A DNA stretch of 64,000 nucleotides from Carallia brachiata (lineage: Eukaryota; Streptophyta; Magnoliopsida; Malpighiales; Rhizophoraceae): contig JADCRB010000006.1 in the NCBI GenBank assembly GCA_021464245.1, positions 2,807,621 to 2,871,620 of the forward strand. The letters run 5' to 3'. The notes beneath the pieces are model-generated. The model was not told where the DNA came from. It saw nothing but the letters and a program-made list of their open reading frames with translations, and made no database searches. Numbering within the stretch: the first letter of the stretch is position 1; the number at the start of each line of letters is the position of its first letter. The position numbers and the translations under genes are program-made. Positions 43,379 through 55,300 of this stretch are shown here, one piece after another.

Positions 43379-44540
43379 GCAGCTGACCTCCGAAAAAATG
43401 GCTGAAATATATTATAGGTGGATGCTTTGAGTACACATCTTTGACAGATTCAACCTGTAGTTCTCTTCGTCAAGATATCTTATTGCATTAATGGACCATA
43501 AACTTTCACCAAAAAAAATTAGTGGACCGTATACGAACATCCTCATATAAATATATTAGTATTGTCCCTTCTTCAAGAAGATATGTTATTGCATTAGTGG
43601 ACCATAATAATTTTTGACACTAAATTTCAATATTCAAAAATTAGATTAGCCTCTTATTAATTCGATTCTATAATATTAATGGACCATAATATGGACATCC
43701 TCATATATAGATGTACAAATCTGGTCAATACAAAAATTTATCATGTTTATTAAGCAATATGTTTTTACTTGTTTTTTTTTTTTTTTTTAAAGACATGAAC
43801 TTAATCTTTAGTATTAATAAAGTGGCAATGACTCTTAACGGCCAGCCGGCCCCCGGCCATGCGCTCTTTTTTTTTTTAATAAAAAAAGCATGAGAACATA
43901 TAAGAAAAAATATTATTTACAATCATATCATTTTCTTTTTAATAACTTTCTCATTTATCTAAATTTTTTTTCTCACATTTTTTTCTCTCACAATTTGTTT
44001 ACTCATTTTCTTTCTCAGAATTTTTTTATCTATCCAAACAACTTTTTTTTCTCACAACTTTCTACAATCTAAACACATCATTAAGGTAGGCAGCTGATCT
44101 TCGAAAAAATGGTTACGAAAAATATTTTATACGCCTTTCAAGGATTACTCCAATAGTTGGAGTTTATACTTTTATTTTAGAAGCTTTAGATCCTAATCTA
44201 GAAAGGGCAGGCAGCCGATCTTCGAAAAAATGGTTACGAAAAATATTTTATATGCTTTTCAGGGATTACTCTCAATAGTTAGAGTTTATAATTTTATTTT
44301 AGAAGTTTTAGATCCTAATCTGGGAAGGGAGTGTGCAAGTTTGTGGGATGTGAGAACTACTTCATTATGTTGCTGATAACTAAATCAAACTTTTAATAGA
44401 CAAAAAAGATTATGTTTTATGTGAATTCTTTTAGTATACATCTCTAATAGATTCAACCTGTAGTTCTCTTCTTTAAGATACTATTGCAGTTTTGGACCAT
44501 GATACGAGCATCCTCATATGAATATATTAGTATTAGACTA
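43379..44540. repeat. Cluster of duplicated modules
   Basis: The phrase GCAGCTGATCTTCGAAAAAATGG occurs at 43379 (variant), 44090 and 44211. The last two are a 121-bp tandem pair alignable from 44090 to about 44330. A second phrase, GATTCAACCTGTAGTTCTCTTC, occurs near 43447 and 44451. A third, CATCCTCATAT(A/G)AATATATTAGTATT, follows near 43540 and 44510, with partial copies near 43695. The modules therefore appear in the same order more than once, separated by other AT-rich DNA. There is no coding potential. Confidence 0.75.
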
Positions 44541-45574
44541 GTAGGATGTGCAGGTTTATTATATGTACTAAAATAATGTATTTTTGTTTGTGTTGTAATA
44601 AAAAAAAAAGAAAGACTTAAATTTTGGATATTAATTGTAAAAAAGTTAGATTTTTTTTCTTCTCTAAGAGGAATTTAAAGAATAGTTTTTTCTTTTTTAG
44701 ATTTTTTTCTTTTTTATTTTATTATTCTTAATTATGCTTATTTGTGTTACGTGGAATTTAAAAGTATGTAAATAATTGTTCACATGACATAATTAAATAT
44801 ATGATTGTTCATGATTGTGTAAATTGAATTTTTAACTAAAATTGTTTGACTAACGTGGAAGAAAAGTGTATTTTCGCTCAAAAAGAGGGAGAGAAAGAAG
44901 GCAAAATTAAGAGAAAATATAGGAAGAAATATTGTTCTAATTATCAGGCGGAGGAAAAAGAGAGTAGTTGTGGCTAGCGGGGTTTAAGGATGTTAACAGA
45001 GAGGAGGAAAAGGAGATTAGTGAGGCGTGAGAGACCCTTTTTAACCTGAATTACACTCAACATACTTGAGATTAAGTTTTATCTGAATCCTTTTAATCTC
45101 TTGATATTTTTTTAAAGACAATGAAAATAAGTCTCCAACAATTGAGGCTACATCAGCAGACGAGATTAGAAGGAAGGTGTGAGAAATTTTAGTTAGATGC
45201 TATGGCGGTCTTTCCTAATTGGTTTTTTTAAAGTTTAATTTTAGCATTTTTAGGAAGGATTAGTATAAGATATTTAGGGGTGTTTGGGTCGGATTAGTCA
45301 ATTTTTAGTATATTCGCAATAGCAGATTAAATGATTTTTCATTCGTACCAAATCTCTCATCTTACCCAATGCCCCATTTACGGATTAAATTAGAACGGTT
45401 TAGTAGATTACATGCAATAGAAGAAAATTTTTTATAACAAATAATTCAGCTATACACATGTTAATTATGATTATTAGAAGACTTACATATAATTAAATAT
45501 TATCTCTTACTTAATTCAATTATAGCCAAAGATAATTCAATTCTAGCGCATTAATCATTATAGATAATTCTGTA
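44541..45574. other. Intergenic, AT-rich
   Basis: Mostly A/T-rich with a purine-rich stretch at 44880-45040. TAGGGGTGTTTGGGTCGGATTAG at about 45276-45298 resembles a hAT-type MITE terminus but has no visible partner. No gene is seen. Confidence 0.35.
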
Positions 45575-46490
45575 TAATGTAATAAATATAAAAAAATGTT
45601 ATTTACTGTTATTATTCCCAATTATTCAATTTAGTTTCAATAATATTTCATATTATTATGAACTTTTGTGAATTTAGAATTTGAATTCTAAAAATATTAG
45701 TTAATTTTCGAAGATTATGATATTATCTATAGTAATAATTATAGTTATAAACTCAGTTTAGTCAATTATGATCTACCATGTATTTTAGTTTACTCAATTC
45801 TTTTTTAATGATTATTCATATATATTTAAAACTCATGCAACCGAATATGCATAATTAATGAAAATCAATAAAAAAAATCTCTACAAAAAGGAAAAATTTT
45901 ACTCCTGAATTCCTCTTTTTGTTTTTCTCTTTTAAATAAAATATAAATGTACATACACTTCACAATAATTATAATAACCATATATCGTATGGGTCTATTA
46001 TTAGTAGTATATATATTACAGAAACAGAGAGAAAACTAAGTTGTTCCCTATGTTATTGCTTACGTGACGGTGAGTGTTTAATTATAGGAATAATAATTCA
46101 AGCATGCTAATGTTGAAATACTAACATAGTACAGTTTTAAAATAAAACTTTAGTATATTATAATTATATCTAGCCAATTAATTATTATCTATGATGAATA
46201 AAATATAAAATTGTTTGACATTGTACATTCTTGTTATTTCTAATTATTCAATTTTGTTCAATACTATGTCACATTAATTAAATTAAGATTTAAATCATAT
46301 AAATATTATATTAATAAATTTCATCTTCTTAGAAAAATCTCATTTCATCTTTAGTAACAATTATAATTAAAAATTCAATTTATTCAAATATCATCTAACA
46401 CGTAGTATGATTTATTTAAATCATATTAACGATTATTCACTTATGTTCAAACTCATGCAATACAAATATGCATTATTAAAGAAAAAAAAA
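45575..46490. repeat. Diverged direct repeat, spacing about 610 bp
   Basis: The segment around 45580-45880 (CCAATTATTCAATTTAGTT, TAGTAATAATTATAGTTA, AACTCATGCAACCGAATATGCAT) has a diverged counterpart at 46195-46480 (CTAATTATTCAATTTTGTT, AGTAACAATTATAATTA, AACTCATGCAATACAAATATGCAT). It is old, non-coding and AT-rich. Confidence 0.6.
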
Positions 46491-46941
46491 AAAGAACTTA
46501 ACTCTTCTCCGACCACGGAAATCGGCCACATTCCGGCTAAAAATCGCACCTACCATTGCTCCGATTGTCGTTATTCAACCAAATAGTAAGTACTGTAGAC
46601 AAAATGATAATAAAAGAAAGCTCAGTTGACCAATTAAAGAAATTTAATATAGCAATATTCATTTTTGTACTATTATTTTCTCATATTATTTATAAAAAAG
46701 TATGGTATTTAAAATTTAAGTCTCTTTTAACAATTTTAAATAAAATACAAATAAAAATAATTTTTTTATAAATACGAAAAAAAAGTCATGTATTGGGAGT
46801 CAACTAATAATGGTTATATTTTCAAACCCAGTCCACAGACGCGACGCACATAAACTAGGCTGGATCGGAAGGCAAAAAAGAAAAACATAAAGATTTACGA
46901 AGAGTATTTTGAGATGAAAACTTGGTTGGGAGTAACTGCTT

Positions 46942-47432
46942 ACACTGTGTTTAGGAGGGAGAAAAGTGGAGAGAGGAAAAAAACAGTGAGATAATTAAAG
47001 TAAATTGTTTTATTTGAAAAATATTTGAAAAGTGGAGGAGATGAAAGTTTTTAATTTTCTTAATTTTTCCTACCTCACTAAAATCAATTCTCTCAAAAAT
47101 AGAAGAAAGTTGTTAGTTCTCTTACTAAATTTATTAAATGACTCAATTACCCTTATATAATTTACAAATTATAATTTTACCTAAACAAAATATTTTAATA
47201 GAATTTATTATGAAGAATAAAATTGTTATTTCAATACATTTTATATTCCTCTCCCCCACTTTCCATCATTTTCTAAATAAAAAAAATTATAATTTTCCTC
47301 CCTTCCATCACCTCTTTCCGAACACAAAAGAGAATAAAAATATATTTTATTCCTCTAATGATCATTTCTTCTACTTTTCTCTTCCTCACTTTCCTCTCTC
47401 TTAAGAATTTTATTCAAATACAGTATTAGTAT
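46942..47432. mobile_element. MITE with ACACTGTGTTT-type ends
   Basis: The left end ACACTGTGTTTAGGA and the reverse complement of the right end near 47418-47432 (ATACTGTATTTGAAT) match at 10 of 15 positions. The interior has complementary purine-rich (left) and pyrimidine-rich (right) arms (GGAGGGAGAAAAGTGGAGAG versus CTCTCCACTTTTC-like), giving a fold-back. No gene is present. Confidence 0.5.
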
Positions 47433-48024
47433 ACAGAGTAACTTTGAGACACATGTTTATTAAAACTGCGAGACTACTGCTACTGGACTGCTTGAGTTGG
47501 ATTCAAATAAAATGAGGTTAGGAGTGCTTTTGAGCTATTGTAGGTAACCCTATAGTGTGATTAATATTTAAATTACTAAATGTATTAAATGACTCAATTA
47601 CCCTTATATAATTTATAAATTATAATTTTACCTAAACAAAATATCTTAATAGAATTTTTTATGAAGAATAAAATTGTTATTTCAACACATTTTATATTCA
47701 TCTCCCCCACTTTTCATCATTTTCCAAATAAAAAAATTTATAATTTTCCTCCCTTCCATCACCTCTTTCCGAACACAAAAGAGGATAAAAATATTTTCTT
47801 CCTCTAATGATCATTTCATCTACTTTCATCTTCTTCACTTTCCTCTCCCTAAAAATTTTATTCAAACACAATATTAGTATACAAAGTAACTTTGAGACAC
47901 ATGTTTATTAAAACTGCGAGACTACTTCTACTGGACTGCTTGAGTTGGATTCAAATAAAATGAGCTTAGGAGTACTTTTGAGCCATTGTAGGTAACCCTA
48001 TAGTGTGATTAATACTTGAATTAC
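47133..48024. repeat. 451-bp tandem duplication
   Basis: The block starting ATTAAATGACTCAATTACCC at 47133 is repeated from 47584 and matches closely to its end (ATAGTGTGATTAATA near 47554-47568 and near 48000-48015). The unit includes the right arm of the MITE at 46942-47432 plus about 140 bp of flank (ACTGCGAGACTACT...GGACTGCTTGAG). Similarity is high, so the duplication is later than the MITE insertion. Confidence 0.9.
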
Positions 48025-49209
48025 AATAATGGTGCATATCCGAATTTTATGTCTTACATATCCGATTTAGTATCTATTTCATTTCAATTGTGTCTCCTCT
48101 AAATTTTTTTCTTTCTTACATTTAGGCATTTTTCGCTAGAAGAAGAAAGGAAAATAAAAAGAAAATATTTTTTATTTATTTTATTTTTATTAATCTAAAT
48201 AATTATTTTTTACTTTTTTTTCTTACATATTATTATTTATTTTCTTTTTCACAATTTTCTAACTATTATTTTTTATCAATTATAATATTATCATTACTGT
48301 ACTATTTTTTTTTTTATTTTGCTGTTTTTCTCTCCATCCAATATAGTGCTAGTTGATAGGTTAGCGTTGAAATTTTTTACTAAAGTCAAATTAGAAAATC
48401 CATTTAATAAAATAACATTGCCATGAACGTTTTTATATGCCGAATTAACAACAACGGTTTTTTCTTTGTTTGGTTAGAAAGAGATCGCAAGGACCGAAAA
48501 TTAAAACAATGGTTGTCAAAACTGAACGCATGACCAATTAACTATTAATAGATCTAAAACAACTATTTGTTTAAGGGACCGCAACTTTATGGAAGGCCAA
48601 AGTACACAAAGCAACCAAAGAAATAATTTGTTGTCAACTTGTCATCATATGTAATTAAATAGTAATTACTCACCCTGGTTTTCAATTGTCCCCACGACTT
48701 ATGTACAGCTGTAGACGAACAATGATTTGCCATGATGGAATTGACGGCAGGAAGCATCGTTACATGTTCCAATACGCGGATATCCAATCTTGCGGAAAAA
48801 AACAATCTTGCGAAAATAAAGCAAAATATAATAATTGGGAAAAAGTTTCCGTCACCTATTGTACAATTTAAATGTGTAGCTTGAGTCCATCAATAAACTT
48901 TAACTGTTTATTAATAAAATATAATTATATTTATTTTTAAAAATTTTTATTTTTTTAAAAATATTTTTTTAATACATATCATATAAAATTTACATTTTAA
49001 TAGAATAATATATATTAAGTGATTTTTCATAAATAATAATAAATAATAATATAATTTTATGTAATATTTAATAAATTTTTTTATTCTCACTTGTACATAA
49101 ATTCAATTATTAATAACTTATAACATTTTAATTATTTAAGTCAGTTAACTTTTTTTTAATTAAAAATGTGATTTAGATGAATTAATAATTATTATTTCTT
49201 CCTCTTGTC
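48025..49209. other. Intergenic upstream of GAD-A
   Basis: T-rich sequence with possible MITE debris lies at 48115-48370. A less AT-rich segment at 48480-48870 has no recognisable coding sequence. A very AT-rich tract at 48900-49190 sits directly in front of the GAD-A promoter. Confidence 0.4.
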
Positions 49210-49218
49210 TATATATAA
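49210..49218 (+). promoter_or_regulatory. Candidate TATA box of GAD-A
   Basis: TATATATAA lies 137-145 bp upstream of the start codon, followed by a CT-rich leader (CTCACCTCAACTAAACTTTC). This is the standard layout for a plant promoter. Confidence 0.6.
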
Positions 49219-49354
49219 CTCCCCTCTAGATCTTATGTCTCACCTCAACTAAACTTTCTTGGACTCCTTCAGTTGTATCATAATATATCTCTATCTCCTT
49301 TAAATATTTTTTCTTCTCTGCCCGGCTCAGCGGTGACCATCACCACCATCCGCT

Positions 49355-52300
49355 ATGGTTCTTTCCAAGACAGCCTCCGAGTCCGATGTGTCCGTCCACT
49401 CAACATTCGCTTCTCGTTATGTTAGAACGTCACTCCCTAGGTAAGTTACATGTAATGGTAATTTTTTCTGCCATTTTTGAAACTCCACACATTAAAAAAA
49501 CAAAAGAAAAAAAGTCAACGATGGGGATCTGCAGGTTCAGGATGCCGGAGAACTCGATCCCGAAGGAGGCAGCGTACCAGATCATAAACGATGAGCTGAT
49601 GCTGGATGGGAATCCAAGGCTTAACTTGGCATCGTTCGTGACCACTTGGATGGAGCCTGAGTGTGACAAGCTTATGATGGCATCCATTAACAAAAACTAT
49701 GTTGACATGGATGAGTATCCTGTCACCACCGAGTTGCAGGCAAGTCCCCTTTTTTTTTAAAAAAAAAAATCAATACCATTTATTGCACCCACATTTTCTT
49801 GGTATTGGATGAAGTTTGCTTTACTGGATTATTATTAGCTAAATTGGATCGATGGCATTCTAGGCAGCTGCTATTAACACTTAATTTTATTTTATTTTTG
49901 ATCTGATGGTAACACTTAATTATTAAAAGATATGAACACAGCCTTTCAATTTTGGAAAAAGATAAGTAGATACACGTGAGTGAGAATGCATTAGACATGC
50001 AGTGATCTATTATTAGATTATGAAAAATTAATTAAATTTTAAAATTAAAAAATAGATAAATTATTGCATGACATTATATTAACTGTGTATCTTTTTAAAC
50101 GTGTCAGCGTAATGGCCCTCTTCTATTTTATCTGGGTCTGTCTCCTTTGTTCTCCGTAAATGAACGTTGCTTAAATTTAGGAATCAAAAAGTGGCGAATA
50201 TGCCTTTATTTAGATTTAGCTAGAAGATTTTTCATATAATTATCTCTGTTGGACCATGATGTAGGTTAACTCTTCCCTTCTTATAACTTTCACCCATTTT
50301 TTTAGGATTAATATTTCAATGAATAGAAGTAAAGTCCAATTACACGCATCGGAAAAAAAAAAGTCCAAAAAAATTATAGTGTAATTAATCGATTAAATTA
50401 TAGAATAAAAAAATTATATTTTACAAAAAAAAAATGTTATATAAATAATAATCGTTTAGTTACACTATAATTAATTAGTCAATTGTACTGTAATTTTTTT
50501 AATATATATATTTTTTTACGTGTGTATGTTGTTCGATAGAATTATTAGTACCAATGAACTCTATCCACTGATTCTAGAGCCTCTCCAATGGCAGCCAATT
50601 GAAAAAAAAAAAAACACAAAAAGTATAAGTTAAAATAGGTAGGCGTGCAACTTGATTGGCTCCTAAGACTCCAAGGGCTGCTGGCTGCTGGCTGGGTTGG
50701 CCCCTAACTTTTCCGAAAGTGGACTTGGTGCCAGGAAGGGACTGGTGGGTGTATATTAATTAGAATTAAAATAAATTAAAGTGATATAAATTAAGAAAAA
50801 TTATATTTATTTAGTGTCTTTTTAATTTACCCTATATATTAATACACTTTTTACTGCTCGTTGGTTTGAGTTGAAACTAATATCCCCCACGAGTCAAGGG
50901 AATTAATGTATGGAGGAAGGGAGAGAGAGAGAGAGAGAGCAGAAAGAAGCTTCCATTATAAGAATGATGATGGAACACTTGCTTTACTTTTCATGCCCTT
51001 TTCTTACGCTTAAGGGGAAGCATAATGTCAAACATTTGAAAGTTCAACCAAAGAAAGATATCAACTTCTTATCAACTTCTGGGTCTTTCTAAACAAAAAA
51101 CACCATTAATTTTCTTTTCTAGATTGGATTCCACGTTAAGCAATCGATCAGTCATACTCAGCCCTCCTAGCTTTTTGGAGTATCTTTTGCTATGTATAAG
51201 TGTTTACAGCTTAAGTATTCAATCGGCTCAATTGTTTGTTGACCTAAAAAAAAAACTGTTCAATTGTTTTTTTTTTATTATCAAATTGCAATTGTTTATT
51301 AAATTGCACATGAAGGTGTCTTTCAAGAGCTCCTTCCCTCCTGCTCCCAACCTCCAACCCACAAAAGATAATGCCCAAAAAGGGGAAAAAAAATCCCTTT
51401 TTGGTCTACATTAAGCCAGCACAAACGAAAAATAACGACAATCATATCAACAATATGAAAATTGTTTTTAACGTAACTATCATCATTAGTTTACGGGTGC
51501 AATTGCCGTGTCCAATATGTCTGTTTCTACAAGACAATTAAGTTTTCTGGGGTGATCCTTATCCGTAAACGCCATTGCGTGTGGAGTAGTGATCAAACAT
51601 GAAAATAATCACCTGGTTATACGCCCATGCCCTCTTACGCCAGTGCCAAATTGGATGGCGTGTCTGTCTGTCTTGGTAGCCTATGATATTAGAATAAAAC
51701 CTAATGTTTGAATAATTTTTATTTTGAAATTTATCTCGATTAGAACAGAGGCTATTATTTTTAAAATAAATATTGATATTTTTTTAATACTTATTATTTT
51801 TACATTTTAAAAATATCAGTTACTATTTTAAAAATTATAATTATAATTTTATTCAAAATATTTCTTAAGACAAAAAACCTGAAACATATACAGCGCTCAT
51901 AATATTATTCCCCTTTTCCTGCACGTCACTGACGTGGTGAAGAGTATACTCCAGACTTATTAAATCTGATAAACCCGACCTGAACGGCCCAGCGACCCCA
52001 CGATTGATTTGGATTGGGTCAACTAATTGAACCGACCGCACGGCGATCAAATCCGTTCAAAATTTGAAAGGACTGCCATTACTTGACTGTTTAAGAGATC
52101 CTACCACTAAGCCTATGTTTGGGAATCAGGAAAACTAGGAGCAAGGAAGGAATAGAGAAGAATTGGGTATTGTACATGGTGTGTTTGGGAACACAAAATG
52201 TAAAGTGGAATTATTGCGGGGCATGGGGCGCAATCCTTGGCCCCCACCAGAGTTTGTTTCCCTCTTCTCTTGTCTATTTTTATTTTTGTTTTTTTAAAAA

Positions 52301-55300
52301 AATTATAATTACTTTTATGCCCTTAAGGATATTTTTTTTATTATTTTTTATAGACAAATTTAGTATTATATATATATATTATTTTCTTTCATCTTTTTTT
52401 TCACTAATTTTCAAACACAATATTTTTAACTTTCTTTACTTTCATTATACTTTCCAAGAATTTATTCTTCTCACATTCCTCTCTTCCCTCTTTATTTTCC
52501 CAAACAAATGTAAGAGAATTCCAATCAGAGACCATATGCTTCTATAGTCTCAAATTTTTTAGCCCGACGTATGACCTAACGTATTAGGTGGAAAAAGTAG
52601 CCAAAAGAGAAGCATGCTGAGTTCTTGTAGGCCATCCATTCAATTCCTGACTTTTTGGCTGTCGCCGAGATTGAAGGCATGGAAGTCTTAATTGGTGACA
52701 TTATTTCTTGAATTTAAATTGGCCACTGTCCAATGATTTATCTTATAAAAACAAGGCATAAAACATAGAAGCATATTGTTGTTAGATTTTTAATTGAAAG
52801 TTTAAGATAATTATTTTGTTGTTTTCTAAAAAATATTTCTAGAAAGTATGAGTTATTGATTTACATTTATGACGAGTAATTACAATTAGGGAAAAATTAG
52901 AAAGATATAGAAAATATGCATATGATAAGCATATGTAGTAGAAAGTTTTTTTTTAGTAAAAAGAAATTAAATTTTCCTTTTAAATCAAGGCTAGGGTAAT
53001 ACTAAGTAAATTAAATACATTATTTCGTACGTTTAAAGTTTAGTTACGAAAAACATGAATTTTTTATTATTTTTTGAGACTAATCTCATTCTCTATAACT
53101 ATTATGATGGGACTCTTACAATTATCTATAAAGAAATTATATTGTCTAAGGTAAAGCTATACCCTTTTTTTTTGTGTAAACATTTTTTTGTTTATCTTTT
53201 AAATAAGAATATTCCTGTGTTATGCGGTTCGTCAACGTTGTAATAGAATAGGCGTTGGCACTTGCCCGGAAAATTAGAACAAAAAACTAGCACTCATCTT
53301 CGCTGTCTGTCGGTCGTATACATATGCAAGAATGAATTGAATTTTGGCTGTTCTCAAAAAAGAAAAATTGAATTTCGGCCTTCTACGAAAAGAAAAGTCC
53401 AATTTTTGGGGCCCTTCGTGCTCATAAAGGAATCAGTCGGCAATAGTGACGTCCAAGAGAGACAGATAAAGTGAAAACGCGGTTTGAAACGAAGACAGGC
53501 TGTGGGTTTCTCATGGTACCCTGTGAGACCGGTTTCTAAGTTCTCACGTCTGCCACTTTTTTGTTTTCTTTCTTAATAGAAAGAGACACACGGAGACTTT
53601 TTTTTACAAACTGTACTATGATTATACAAAGGTCCGAATGTCACATATTCACCTCCTTTTCTCTTTACTGTTAACTAAAATTAGGTCTTCTCAACTAGAA
53701 TAACATGATAATAATCTTAAATATTATCAAACGTTTGATTATGAAAAAGGCCAACAACTATAGCATTATTTATCATTAATATAGTTAAAGGTATATCACG
53801 GTCGTTGTGATCTGGTAATTATAAAACTCCCTTTGGTGATTATGAAATTTTAAATTTAAATCTTTGTTAAGAATTTGGTGAGATTAAATATATGTCGTGT
53901 ATTGCTTGGTGAAATTTATTGAACCTTAGGTATGCTCTTCATGGAATTCGGTGTTGATATCACCTAGCGACTATATAATAACGCTTCTATCTTCCTATTT
54001 TTAACACAAAAAAAAAAGTTAAAATTCTCAAATTTGTCACGGTTGAATAGATTGAGTTAGATATGTATATATATGTATTAAAAAGAAGACTTAAAATGAA
54101 AAAGGAGAGGAAAAGATCTAGTAGCATGATGTACAATGGGTCCCCAGAGCCAAAGCGTAGATGCTAGGCCATTGACTGCTCAATTACATCGGCATGATTT
54201 GCTTGATTGGCTCGCGCAAGTTTCGAAAAGCCAATTTTCGGTACTCCATGAATTGTGGTCCACCATGTATTGCGGTCCATCATGTAATTAGTAGCGAAAA
54301 GTTGGGTATCCCTTTAAAAAAACAAGTTAGGTATTCTGTGTCCATTGCCGGCCTTACCCACTTCTTAATGTTTGAGATTGACAGTAGAATTGGTTCTAAA
54401 AAGATCCACAATAGAAAGAACATAACGAGCAAGTCTATTTTTGGCCCAAAAAAGAAACGAGGAGCAAGTGTATTTTTGGCGATATGTGAATTGTGCATTG
54501 CCTGGACAGATTGGCAGGATTTTTCTTGTCAGTGACATTAGTTTTTTTTCAAAATAAAAAATTTTCTGCCTATAAAAATCGCACTGCAAAAAATGCACAA
54601 TTCAAATTATGTATAACAATCATTCGAGGTGAAAACTCAGTGATAAGTCAGTATATTTTTACACTGACGATTTGGGTTCGAACCTTTACGCCTGCGCTCT
54701 CTCCTAATAGAAGCTTGGTGGCTCTCAAGCGTAAGAAGTGATGCGCGACATTAAGTGCATGATTCAGCAATCGCTGTGGTCTCTATTAGCAGAGTTATGC
54801 TCGGCTCCTTTAATGTTCAGATGATGGATATAGTTTTTTAGAGTGGTTGAACGAGCCTCTAACAAATAAGAATTATTCTGACATCTACTTGTAGATTTTA
54901 TTATTGATATACTCGCGATAAATTTTTTTTTTTTACAATTAAATAGTATCCAACTTGGATTGTTCTAACCTTGTGTCAAATTCTTGCATTTTATGTAATA
55001 ATTAAGTTCAAATGTGATCTGAGGGAGATAATGTTGTGTCTCATGGCCGGGAATCAACTTTTTTTTTTTTTTTTTGGTATGTAGCCTAAGTGACCGTGAG
55101 CCCAAATTTGGGCAAGCAGTGAGAGAGGAAAGATGTGGACCAGACCGAAATTTAACTCCTGTATGTTAGGCTAACGCCTACCCACGATCGGGAGTTAAAT
55201 TTATTCTCAAGTCTCTTCATGCTTGTGTTGTGTGGGCTGCCAAATATATTCTGGCTTTACTGAGCTAGAAACGCTTAGATCACCGGAATTTTTAGTTTTC

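Noticed and set aside
54671..54690. Possible tRNA gene at the GGTTCGAACC word
   Set aside because: No acceptor stem or anticodon arm could be paired; a SINE-like remnant explains the B box better.
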